DNA from: Mesorhizobium koreense
GTDB lineage: Bacteria > Pseudomonadota > Alphaproteobacteria > Rhizobiales > Rhizobiaceae
NCBI RefSeq assembly: GCF_031656215.1
Contig: NZ_CP134228.1
Location: forward strand, 2,747,001 to 2,811,000
Direction of reading: 5' to 3'
Length of the DNA stretch: 64,000 nucleotides
Part shown: positions 1 through 7,584 of the stretch, in pieces
Layout: each line of letters begins with the position of its first letter
How positions within the stretch are numbered: the first letter of the stretch is position 1
Program-made: the position numbers and the translations under genes
The notes under the pieces: generated by a model
What the model was told of the DNA's origin: nothing
Databases searched by the model: none
Seen by the model: the letters and a program-made list of their open reading frames with translations, nothing else

Positions 1-185
1 AGGCCGAGCAGCGCGCGTGGCAGCCTGATCTCTCGCATGATAATGCGGGTCGCCTCGTCGCCGCCGGCGATCAGCGCCTTTATGGAGGTGATCGGCCCGA
101 GATGCGCCGGGCCGATCAGGAGCGACAGCACGAACAGGATCGCCATCAGCACGGCCAGCGCCAGATTGAGGCGGAGCGGGCTCAT
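1..185 (-). CDS. btuC: FecCD/BtuC-type ABC transporter permease, N-terminal part only
   Basis: Only the first 61 or so codons lie in the window; the gene runs off the left edge. The translation begins MSPLRLNLALAVLMAIL with one hydrophobic segment, and further on shows REIRLPRALLGL, a hallmark near the N terminus of FecCD-family permeases for B12, haem or siderophores. Its ATG overlaps the stop of the upstream binding-protein gene in an ATGA arrangement, so the two are translationally coupled. It is third in an operon behind a cobalamin riboswitch, which makes B12 or another corrinoid the likely cargo. The family call rests on a short stretch, but the context agrees with it. Confidence 0.8.
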   Translation of the reverse strand, partial: MSPLRLNLALAVLMAILFVLSLLIGPAHLGPITSIKALIAGGDEATRIIMREIRLPRALLG

Positions 186-1063
186 TGTGTCGGTGTCCCC
201 GATGACGAGCACGGCGAGACCTGCTGGCGCACTTTGGCCAGCGCTTTCACCGCCTCCAGCACGAAAGGGCCGCCGCAGGACCACGCGCCTTCCGGCACGA
301 AATGGCCGAAGCGCGTTCCCTTCAGCGCGCGCAATGCCGGATCTTTCAAAGTGAGGTCGGCGAGCGACGGCGCCTCCGAAAGCTGCTCCGGCAGGATGAC
401 GATGTCCGGCTTGTGCTCGATCAGCAGTTCGAGCGGGAAGGGGGTCATGCCGGCATAGCCGAGTTCGGCGGCGAGGTTCCTCAGGCCGGCTGCGCGCATG
501 GCGGAATCGGCGAGCGTGCCGGCACCCTGCGAAATACCGTTCTGGCCGTAGGCGATGGCGGTCGGCGCCGGGCCGCAGACGGAGGCCTTTATCGCATTCA
601 GGCCGGTCTCGAAATTCGTAGCCACCGCTTCGGCCTTTGCCTCGCGATGCAGGATCTTGCCCATGCGACGGATCTCACCGGGGATGGTGTCGAGTGTCTG
701 CGCGTAGGCGAATTCCTCGACATGGAAGCCGAGATGCTTCAGCAGGTCGGTCGTGTTGTGCAGCGTATAGGTGCCGGTCACCACGACGTCGGGGCGGGCG
801 AGGAAGACCTCCTCCGCCAGCCCGCGATTCTTCGGATATGCGGCGGCCTCCGCGTGCATGAAGGAAAGGCCGGGATCCGAAGCGAGGTCGGAGATCGACA
901 CGATCTGGCCGGGCGCGGCAAGCGTCATGGCAAGCTGGTCGGTGCAGACGTTGAGCGACATGACGCGCGGGAGATCGGCCGCGTTGGCGGGGAGGACAAG
1001 ACAGAGCATGGCCGAAAGCGCAAAGAGCGCTCTCCTGCGAATGCTATTGCCTCGCCCGCCCAT
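182..1063 (-). CDS. btuF: Periplasmic cobalamin/iron-type ABC substrate-binding protein (BtuF-like)
   Basis: A 293-residue protein with a cleavable signal peptide (a positive stretch with three arginines, a hydrophobic core, then ANA before the likely cut at about residue 28). The mature part starts with the RVMSLNVCTDQLAM block typical of class III (BtuF/FhuD/FepB) binding proteins, followed by a long helix linking two lobes. It should capture a chelate or corrinoid in the periplasm and pass it to the FecCD permease. The start codon directly follows the stop of the TonB receptor gene, and its own stop overlaps the permease start. B12 is the best cargo guess because of the riboswitch upstream; iron-siderophore or haem cannot be excluded from the sequence alone. 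Confidence 0.82.
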   Translation of the reverse strand: MGGRGNSIRRRALFALSAMLCLVLPANAADLPRVMSLNVCTDQLAMTLAAPGQIVSISDLASDPGLSFMHAEAAAYPKNRGLAEEVFLARPDVVVTGTYTLHNTTDLLKHLGFHVEEFAYAQTLDTIPGEIRRMGKILHREAKAEAVATNFETGLNAIKASVCGPAPTAIAYGQNGISQGAGTLADSAMRAAGLRNLAAELGYAGMTPFPLELLIEHKPDIVILPEQLSEAPSLADLTLKDPALRALKGTRFGHFVPEGAWSCGGPFVLEAVKALAKVRQQVSPCSSSGTPTQ

Positions 1064-2977
1064 CTAGAATGTTGCCTTGAACCCGGCGAAGACGCCGAGG
1101 CCGGGCGTGCCGTAACCCTTCACGACCTCGTATTTCTGGTCGAGCAGGTTTTCGCCGCGCAGATAGATTTCGGTCGCCTCAGTCGGCTTGTAAGAGACTT
1201 TGGCGTCGACCAGAACGTAGTCGTCAAGCGGCACGTTAACGAAAGTGCCGAAGGAAGGCGAAATACGGTCGACGGTGTTCAGCACTGTGTGGACCACTCC
1301 GGTGACCGCCCATTTCTCAGCTGGCCTGACGGTCGCCGCGATGGCGAAATCATGTTCCGGGATGCGCGGGCGGCGTTCGCCATCCGGCTGGCGCGTATGC
1401 GTATACGTATAGGAAGCGCCGAGATCGAGCCAAGAAGTCGCGGCCCAGGAAAGCGAGACCTCGACGCCGTTGCGATGGGTCGTGCCGGGGAGCTGGACGT
1501 AACGCGACGTAGTATAATCGTAATCGATCAGATTGTCCGTATCGAGCATGAAATAGGTGACGTCGCCGACGAATCTGCCGTCAAGGAAGGTCTGTTCGAC
1601 GCCGATATCGAAGCTCTTGCTCTCTTCGGGGCGGAGAGCGGAATTGCCAGCGAAGGGATCGTAGAGCTCGTAAAGGCTAGGTGAGCGGAAACCCGTGCCG
1701 TAGGAGGAGTGGAACCGGGTCCCATAATCGGGAAGCGAATAGGATCCGGTCAGCCGGTAGGTCGTATGGCCGCCGAACTCGCTGTGCTCGTCGTGGCGCA
1801 GGCCGGCTGTCAGGGTCAGGTTCTCGACCGGGCTGACGACGGCCTGTCCCCACAGGCCGCCGATGTTGAACGATTCGTTGGTATCGGTGCCGAAATTGTC
1901 GGTGGCGTGGGCCGACTGCCGTTCGTAATCGGCGCCATACTGCAGCGTCAGCCAGCGGCTGGCCTCGAAGGAGCCCTGATACTCCGCCTTGGTGCGCTCG
2001 CCGCGGAAGTCAGCATCGTAGGGCCCGAAGATCGAGACGCTGTTAAGTCCCCTGTCGATCTGCGAGGCTTGCACGGCGAACGTGTTCTTCAGCCTTCCGT
2101 CGAGAAGGTCGAGATTGAAGCCGAGACGGGCGGCCTTCTGCTGCGTGTCGAACCTGTTGAAGGTGTTGTCGGTCGGAGGGTTGCCGCTGTCGTCGTAGTC
2201 GCCCTTGGCATTGATGTAGAGCGCCGCGCCGAAGACCGAGAAATAGTCTGTGATCTGCTTTTCGCCGGCGAAGTTGATGTTGAAATCCTGGAAGCCGTCC
2301 CGTTCGAGATGCGAGGGATTGCTGTCGACCGCGGGCGCGCCGTTGACCAGCGCGGCCGATATGCCGGCGGTGTCGAGCCCGTAGATGCCGAGCGCGGCCT
2401 TGCCGGTATCGTCCGCGCCGCTGAGCGAATAGCCACCGCGCCATGTACCGAAGGACCCGCCTTCGCCGGATATTTCCTGGTGAATGCCCGGCTCGATCCC
2501 CGTCAGGGTGGAAATGCCGATCACTCCGGCAATGGCGTCCGAGCCATAAAGGGTCGATTGCGAGCCCTTGAGGACCTCGACGCTACCGATCCCGCCGATC
2601 AGCAGATTCTGATAGGGCGTCTGCACCTGTGTCGAGGTCGGGTCCGAGATATCGATGCCGTTGAATAGTGTCTTGATGTACTTCTTGTCGGCGCCGCGCA
2701 GCGACAGGCTCGATTCCTGGCCCATGCCTCCGGGTGAAGACACATTCATGCCGGGCACCAGCGTCAGATAATCGTTGAGCGTCGCCTTCGATTCCTTGTC
2801 GATATCCTTTTTCGTGATGACCGTCACCGTCGACCCCACCTTCGACTTCTCGGTCGGTGTCTTGTTGGCCGTCACCACGACCTCGCCGATGTCGAGGTCC
2901 TGGGCGAGCGCGGGCGCGGCGCCGGATGCGGCGAGAATGGCTAGAACGGAAATGGTGTTGCGAAAGTTGATCTGCAT
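1064..2977 (-). CDS. btuB: TonB-dependent outer-membrane receptor, BtuB-like vitamin B12 transporter
   Basis: About 637 residues, the usual size of BtuB (around 600). A signal peptide (MQINFRNTISVLAIL, ending ALAQ) is followed by the TonB-box-like EVVVTA segment, a plug domain (residues about 35-150, with LSLRGADKKYIKTLFNGI) and a beta-barrel whose last residue is phenylalanine (GFKATF), as expected for an outer-membrane barrel. I chose ATG 2977 because a GGGGGA Shine-Dalgarno lies just upstream; an upstream ATG would add ten non-signal residues. It heads an operon with a binding protein and a FecCD permease and sits about 150 bases downstream of a cobalamin riboswitch. Expression should therefore be shut off when adenosylcobalamin is plentiful. 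Confidence 0.9.
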   Translation of the reverse strand: MQINFRNTISVLAILAASGAAPALAQDLDIGEVVVTANKTPTEKSKVGSTVTVITKKDIDKESKATLNDYLTLVPGMNVSSPGGMGQESSLSLRGADKKYIKTLFNGIDISDPTSTQVQTPYQNLLIGGIGSVEVLKGSQSTLYGSDAIAGVIGISTLTGIEPGIHQEISGEGGSFGTWRGGYSLSGADDTGKAALGIYGLDTAGISAALVNGAPAVDSNPSHLERDGFQDFNINFAGEKQITDYFSVFGAALYINAKGDYDDSGNPPTDNTFNRFDTQQKAARLGFNLDLLDGRLKNTFAVQASQIDRGLNSVSIFGPYDADFRGERTKAEYQGSFEASRWLTLQYGADYERQSAHATDNFGTDTNESFNIGGLWGQAVVSPVENLTLTAGLRHDEHSEFGGHTTYRLTGSYSLPDYGTRFHSSYGTGFRSPSLYELYDPFAGNSALRPEESKSFDIGVEQTFLDGRFVGDVTYFMLDTDNLIDYDYTTSRYVQLPGTTHRNGVEVSLSWAATSWLDLGASYTYTHTRQPDGERRPRIPEHDFAIAATVRPAEKWAVTGVVHTVLNTVDRISPSFGTFVNVPLDDYVLVDAKVSYKPTEATEIYLRGENLLDQKYEVVKGYGTPGLGVFAGFKATF

Positions 2978-3124
2978 GCGTTCCCCCTGCCGCGAATGCG
3001 CGGTCAATGGCCTGAAACAGCCGGTGGGAACGATCTGCCTGTACTAGCAAAAGTCCCGCCAGCGATGACAACGTCACCACTGCGAGAACACAGCCCCGGA
3101 AGCACCCCGCATCCGGTAGGTGAC

Positions 3125-3303
3125 GGCCCAAGGCAGGTTTCCTGGCTCGCGCTTCATCGGCAGGCCGGCCTTCCCGGGCGTTCGCCCAGTGGCGTAGTCG
3201 GCATGCCTCAGCGCTCACAGTTGCGGGAGCAGCTACGGCCGGGACCTCTCCGATCCTTCCGTATTCCCTCTTAACCCCGGCCGAACCCGGTCCGGGGCAC
3301 CTC
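3125..3303 (-). promoter_or_regulatory. Cobalamin (AdoCbl) riboswitch
   Basis: Read on the minus strand the leader contains, in the right order, the conserved pieces of this RNA: a GAGGTGCC start, the AGAGGGAATACGG segment, GCTCCCGCAACTGTGAGC (the CCCGCAACTGT core), GCCACTGGGCGAACGCCCGGGAAG, and the closing B12 box GAGCCAGGAAACCTGCC at about 3132-3149. It lies between the presumed promoter and btuB and should repress the btuB-btuF-btuC operon when bound to a cobalamin. Confidence 0.95.
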
Positions 3304-3511
3304 GAGCGTGGGAAAAGCAGTAGCAACCGGCGGGGAGCACGTCAAACGGTCTCGTGGCCGGCCATGCCGATCGCGGTTCGCCTGAAAGCGACGGGCAGGG
3401 GCGGAAATCGTCCTCAAAGTTGCGGATTTGCGTCACTCTTGTCGCAATTGCAGCATCCGGTCGGGTATCGGTGTTGCACATTCATTCGTGATTTCCGCTG
3501 CGGCACCGCTT

Positions 3512-3540
3512 TTGACATCATGGGCCAGATGCGGAATGCT
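3512..3540 (+). promoter_or_regulatory. Candidate sigma-70-type promoter for the dipeptide-type importer
   Basis: A perfect -35 hexamer TTGACA (3512-3517) is followed after 17 bases by AATGCT (3535-3540), which matches only three of six positions of the -10 consensus. It lies about 30 bases before the binding-protein start, and no other clear promoter is visible between it and the divergent riboswitch. Confidence 0.4.
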
Positions 3541-3572
3541 AGGGGAAGAAAGCCAAACAATGGGAGATGGCA

Positions 3573-5234
3573 ATGACGATGTACAAGAGTAACGGCGACC
3601 GCGTACCCGCGGTGGTCGAGAAGTTGGCGAAAGCCACGAAGGCGGGGGAGGTGGATCGCCGCGAATTCCTCGCCATCGCGAGCGTCATGGGCGCTTCGAC
3701 GGCGATGGCCTACAGCATGATCGGGCTCGCCGATCCGACGCCGGCCCAGGCAGCCGAAGAGACCCCGAAGAAGGGCGGCGTCCTCCGCTGCGCCATGTCG
3801 GTCAAGGCGCAGAAGGATCCGCGCACCTATGACTGGTCGGAACTCGCCAACGCGACGCGCACCTTCCTCGAGCCGCTGGTGAAGTACACGACCGAATACA
3901 CGTTCCAGCCCATGCTGCTCGAAAGCTGGGAGGTGAACGACGACGCCACCGAATACATCCTGCACGTGCGCAAGGATGCCGAATGGAACAACGGCGACAA
4001 GTTCAACGCCGACGACGTGATGTATAATCTCCTGCGCTGGGCCGACAACAAGGCCGAAGGCAATTCCATGGCGGCCCGCATGGGCGGCATGGTCGATCCC
4101 AAGACCGGCAAGGCACGCGACGGCGCCATCACCAAAACCGACGACTATACGGTCAAGCTCAAGCTGCCGGCTTCCGACATCTCCATCATCCCGAATTTCG
4201 CCGACTATCCGGGCCTGGTCGTGCACCGCGACTACGAGAAGATGGGCTCCGACATCATCAAGAACCCGATCGGCACCGGCGCCTTCGAACTGGTCTCCTA
4301 CGATGTCGGCTCAAAGGTCGTGGCGAAGCGCCGCGAAAAGGGCAAATGGTGGGGTGGCGAGGCTCACCTCGACGGCGTCCAGTTCATCGACTACGGCACC
4401 GACTTCAACGCCTACGTCAACGCCTACGACGCCGGCGAGATCGACACCGACTATCAGACGATGGCGGACTTCATCCAGATTCTCGACGGCATGGGGTTGG
4501 TGAAGTCGGCGGCCAAGACGGCTACCACGATCGTGGCGCGCACCAACATCCTGCATAAACCCTATGACGACCAGAAGGTGCGCAACGCACTGCAGATGGC
4601 GGTCGACAACGCGGTCGTGCTGCAGCTCGGCTATAACAATCTCGGCACGGAGGCGGAAAACCATCACGTCGCGCCGATCCATCCGGAGTACTACCCGCTG
4701 CCGAAGAAGAAGCGGGACGTCGAGGGCGCCAAGAAGCTCATGACGGACGCCGGCCAGATGGATTTCGAGCACGAACTGATTTCGGTCGACGAGGACTGGC
4801 ACAAGAACACCGGCGATGCCGTCGCCGGCCAGTTGCGCGACGCCGGCTTCAAGGTCAAGCGCACCATCCTGCCGGGCTCGACGTTCTGGAACAACTGGAC
4901 GAAATATCCTTATTCGACCACCAACTGGAACATGCGGCCACTCGGTGTCCAGGTTCTCTCGCTCGGCTACACGACGGGTGCTGCCTGGAACGAGACAGCC
5001 TACTCCAATCCGGACTTCGACAAGAAGCTCGGCGAGGCGCTGGCGATCGCCGATCCGGAGAAGCGCAAAGAAGTGATGAAGGACGTGGAGCAGATCCTCC
5101 AGGATTCCGGCGTCATCATCCAGCCCTTCTGGCTCACGATCGTGAACCACTCGACGAAGCAGGTGAAGAACAACCCGATGCACCCGACCTTCGAGATCAA
5201 CTACGAGAAGACCTGGCTCGATCCCGACGCCTGA
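3573..5234 (+). CDS. ABC transporter substrate-binding protein, family 5 (dipeptide/oligopeptide type), Tat-exported
   Basis: A 553-residue periplasmic binding protein of the SBP_bac_5 family (DppA/OppA/NikA), recognised by the block [19 protein letters not shown] and by [17 protein letters not shown]. The N terminus carries a twin-arginine signal: [10 protein letters not shown] with the arginines at residues 29-30, a hydrophobic stretch, and a likely cut after AQA (residue 60), so it is probably folded or cofactor-bound before export. I start at ATG 3573 because GGGAG sits six bases upstream; ATG 3567 in the same frame is the alternative. It is followed by two permeases and a fused ATPase. 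The ligand cannot be told from the sequence: peptides are typical of the family, but opines, glutathione or nickel are known variations. Confidence 0.88.
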   Translation: MTMYKSNGDRVPAVVEKLAKATKAGEVDRREFLAIASVMGASTAMAYSMIGLADPTPAQAAEETPKKGGVLRCAMSVKAQKDPRTYDWSELANATRTFLEPLVKYTTEYTFQPMLLESWEVNDDATEYILHVRKDAEWNNGDKFNADDVMYNLLRWADNKAEGNSMAARMGGMVDPKTGKARDGAITKTDDYTVKLKLPASDISIIPNFADYPGLVVHRDYEKMGSDIIKNPIGTGAFELVSYDVGSKVVAKRREKGKWWGGEAHLDGVQFIDYGTDFNAYVNAYDAGEIDTDYQTMADFIQILDGMGLVKSAAKTATTIVARTNILHKPYDDQKVRNALQMAVDNAVVLQLGYNNLGTEAENHHVAPIHPEYYPLPKKKRDVEGAKKLMTDAGQMDFEHELISVDEDWHKNTGDAVAGQLRDAGFKVKRTILPGSTFWNNWTKYPYSTTNWNMRPLGVQVLSLGYTTGAAWNETAYSNPDFDKKLGEALAIADPEKRKEVMKDVEQILQDSGVIIQPFWLTIVNHSTKQVKNNPMHPTFEINYEKTWLDPDA

Positions 5235-5255
5235 CGACTGACGCAAAAAAAACAA

Positions 5256-5277
5256 GGGGGAGCGGCCAAGCTCCCCC
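5256..5277 (+). other. Intercistronic stem-loop after the binding-protein gene
   Basis: GGGGGAGC and GCTCCCCC form a perfect 8-bp stem with loop GGCCAA, 22 bases after the stop codon. No T-run follows, so it is more likely an mRNA-stabilising or partial-termination hairpin. Such structures commonly let the binding protein be made in excess over the permeases, and the long 133-base gap before the first permease fits this. Confidence 0.6.
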
Positions 5278-5367
5278 GCTTGACGGTTCTCTAGGCCGGT
5301 GCCGTCCGGCCTTGAGAGAGGGGGAACGCAGACATAAAGCAAACCCAAGCCTTGAGGAGGGGCATAG

Positions 5368-6402
5368 GTGCTATCTTTCATAGCCAGACGTCTGGGGGTC
5401 ATGGTGCTTACCATGATCTGCCTGACGTTCGTCGTCTTCTATCTCGTTAATCTGGAGCCCAACCTCAAGAAGCTTGCCCTGACTCAAACCAACAGCCGCG
5501 CGACACAGGAGCAGGTCGAAAGCTGGCTCACCCGCTACGGCTATCGCGATCCGTTCCTGAAGCGCTATGCCGAATGGATCGGCCTGTGGCCGAAGCAGCC
5601 GGCGCGCGACGAGGCGGGCAAGCCGATCCCGCGCTTCTCCTATTGCGGCGAGACGGTGGAGCCCAGGCTCTCGGGCGTGCTGGAAGGCGATTTCGGCTGC
5701 TCCACGAAATTTCGCACCAAGGTCAGCAACAAGCTTTTTCCCGCGCTTGAGGCGACCGGCATCCTGATGTTCTGGGTGATGATGGTGATGATACCCGGCG
5801 CACTCATCATCGGCGTCCTTGCCGGCATGCGGGAAGGGTCGAAGACCGACCGTACGCTTTCGATCCTGGCCATCGGCAGTACGGCCACGCCGGAATATGT
5901 TTCCGGCGTCATTTTCACCGTCATCTTCGCCACCTGGCTCGGCTGGTTCAACGGCTCCGCCGCCAGCGCGACGTTCAAGGGCATTACTTTCGTCAATTTC
6001 ACGCTGCCGGTGATGACGCTCGCCATCTACGGCATGGGCTACATCGCCCGCATGACACGCGCCTCGATGGTCGAGGTGATGACGGCGCAATATATCCGCA
6101 CGGCTCGCCTCAAGGGGCTGAGCTTCAATGCGGTGGTGATGAAGCACGCGCTGCGCAATGCGCTGATCGCGCCGTTCACGGTCATCATGCTGCAATTCCC
6201 GTGGCTTTTGACCGGCGTCGTGGTGGTCGAGATCATGTTCCGCTACCAGGGCTTCGGCTATACGCTGGTCGAGGCGGCCGGCAACAACGATATCGACCTT
6301 CTGCTTGGCTGCTCGCTGGTGTCGGTCTTCATCGTCCTCATCACGCAGCTCATTTCCGACATCGGCTATGCGCTGCTCAATCCGCGCATCCGCGTGCAAT
6401 AG
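5368..6402 (+). CDS. Dipeptide-type ABC transporter permease (DppB-like)
   Basis: A 344-residue inner-membrane permease of the BPD_transp_1 family. It has an N-terminal membrane helix, a periplasmic loop of about 100 residues with two cysteines (SYCGE and DFGCS), and then the permease core. The EAA-type cytoplasmic loop is visible as RTARLKGLSFNAVVMKHALRNAL cut short here at about residues 232-254. It starts at GTG 5368 with a strong GAGGAGGGG Shine-Dalgarno; the in-frame ATG at 5401 lacks one. It pairs with the next permease to form the channel. The gap to the next gene is only 11 bases. Confidence 0.88.
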   Translation: MLSFIARRLGVMVLTMICLTFVVFYLVNLEPNLKKLALTQTNSRATQEQVESWLTRYGYRDPFLKRYAEWIGLWPKQPARDEAGKPIPRFSYCGETVEPRLSGVLEGDFGCSTKFRTKVSNKLFPALEATGILMFWVMMVMIPGALIIGVLAGMREGSKTDRTLSILAIGSTATPEYVSGVIFTVIFATWLGWFNGSAASATFKGITFVNFTLPVMTLAIYGMGYIARMTRASMVEVMTAQYIRTARLKGLSFNAVVMKHALRNALIAPFTVIMLQFPWLLTGVVVVEIMFRYQGFGYTLVEAAGNNDIDLLLGCSLVSVFIVLITQLISDIGYALLNPRIRVQ

Positions 6403-6413
6403 GGGGAAGGGCC

Positions 6414-7571
6414 ATGCTCCAGTTCATTTCCCCCACCGATATCGTCATCCACATCCTTATCTACCGGCTGTGGCCGGTATGGGTCTCGATGGCGATCCTC
6501 ATGGGCGTGAGCTATCGCTACCGCAAGCGGCTTGGCCTTTACGGCCAGCTTTACGATAGCGGCGTCGGCATTGCCGGTATCGCCATCCTGAGCTTCTGGT
6601 TCTTCACGGCGGTATTTTCCCACTACGTCTCCCCGTTCAATCCGCTCGAGCAGATAGCCGTCATGCGCAACGCGCTGCCGGGCGCCATCGAGCCGAAGAG
6701 CGGCTACCCGTTCCTGCTCGGCGGCGACAAGCTCGCGCGCGACGTGTTCAGCCGCGTCGTCGATGGCAGCCGCATCGTGCTTCTCATCGCGCCGCTGGCG
6801 ACGCTGGTGGCGCTCACCGTCGGCATCACGCTCGGCCTTCCAGCCGGCTATTTCGGCCGGAAGACGGATTCGTTTCTGTCCTTCCTGGCCAACCTCGTGC
6901 TTGCCTTCCCCGTGATCCTGCTCTTCTACCTGCTGGTGTCGCCGGAGATCGTGGAAACGGGATTGCCGCGAGCGACGGCCGGCGTCTTCTTCGCCTTCCC
7001 GATCATCCTCGCCTGCATGGCCTTCGGCACGCGTTACATCGGCAGGCCTGTGCTTCTGGCAGTCCAGCTTCTGGTCGTGCTCGCCATCACCTATTGGCTC
7101 TATTCGACCTTTGTCTTCTTCAACGATCCGTTCGGGCTGATCCAGGTGACCCCGAGCACGCTCAACATCTTCGTCGCCGTCGTGTTCGCCTCTTCGCCAG
7201 GCGTCTTCCGCATTGTTCGCGGCCTCGTTATGGACATCAAGACGCGCGACTATGTGGCAGCCGCGCAGACGCGCGGCGAGAGCCCGTGGTACATCATGGT
7301 CTGGGAAGTGCTGCCCAACGCACGCGGACCCCTGATCGTCGATGCGTGCCTGAGGATCGGGTATACGACGATCCTTCTCGGTACGCTCGGCTTCTTCGGC
7401 CTCGGCATGCCGCCGGAAAGCCCGGACTGGGGAACGACCATCAAGGATGGCAGCCAACTGCTGCGCGCCTTCATCCATCCGGCGCTGCCGCCGGCGATCG
7501 CGCTGATGTCCTTCGTGCTCGGCCTCAATCTCCTTGCCGACGCGTTGCGCGAAGAGTCACTGAAAGACTGA
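6414..7571 (+). CDS. Dipeptide-type ABC transporter permease (DppC-like)
   Basis: A 385-residue second permease, longer than the usual 280-300 residues. The added length is an N-terminal region with extra hydrophobic segments (IVIHILIYRLWPVWVSMAIL and a segment around SGVGIAGIAILSFWFFTAVF) and a mid-protein hydrophobic insert around LLAVQLLVVLAITYWLYS. The family marks are GGDKLARDVFSRVVDGSRIVL (residues about 101-121) and the coupling loop with VAAAQTRGESPWYIM. ATG 6414 is preceded by AGGGGGAAGG. It lies between the first permease and the ATPase gene in the same operon. The extra helices are unusual but recur in some proteobacterial importers of this type. Confidence 0.86.
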   Translation: MLQFISPTDIVIHILIYRLWPVWVSMAILMGVSYRYRKRLGLYGQLYDSGVGIAGIAILSFWFFTAVFSHYVSPFNPLEQIAVMRNALPGAIEPKSGYPFLLGGDKLARDVFSRVVDGSRIVLLIAPLATLVALTVGITLGLPAGYFGRKTDSFLSFLANLVLAFPVILLFYLLVSPEIVETGLPRATAGVFFAFPIILACMAFGTRYIGRPVLLAVQLLVVLAITYWLYSTFVFFNDPFGLIQVTPSTLNIFVAVVFASSPGVFRIVRGLVMDIKTRDYVAAAQTRGESPWYIMVWEVLPNARGPLIVDACLRIGYTTILLGTLGFFGLGMPPESPDWGTTIKDGSQLLRAFIHPALPPAIALMSFVLGLNLLADALREESLKD

Positions 7572-7584
7572 CGGAGCCGATGCC

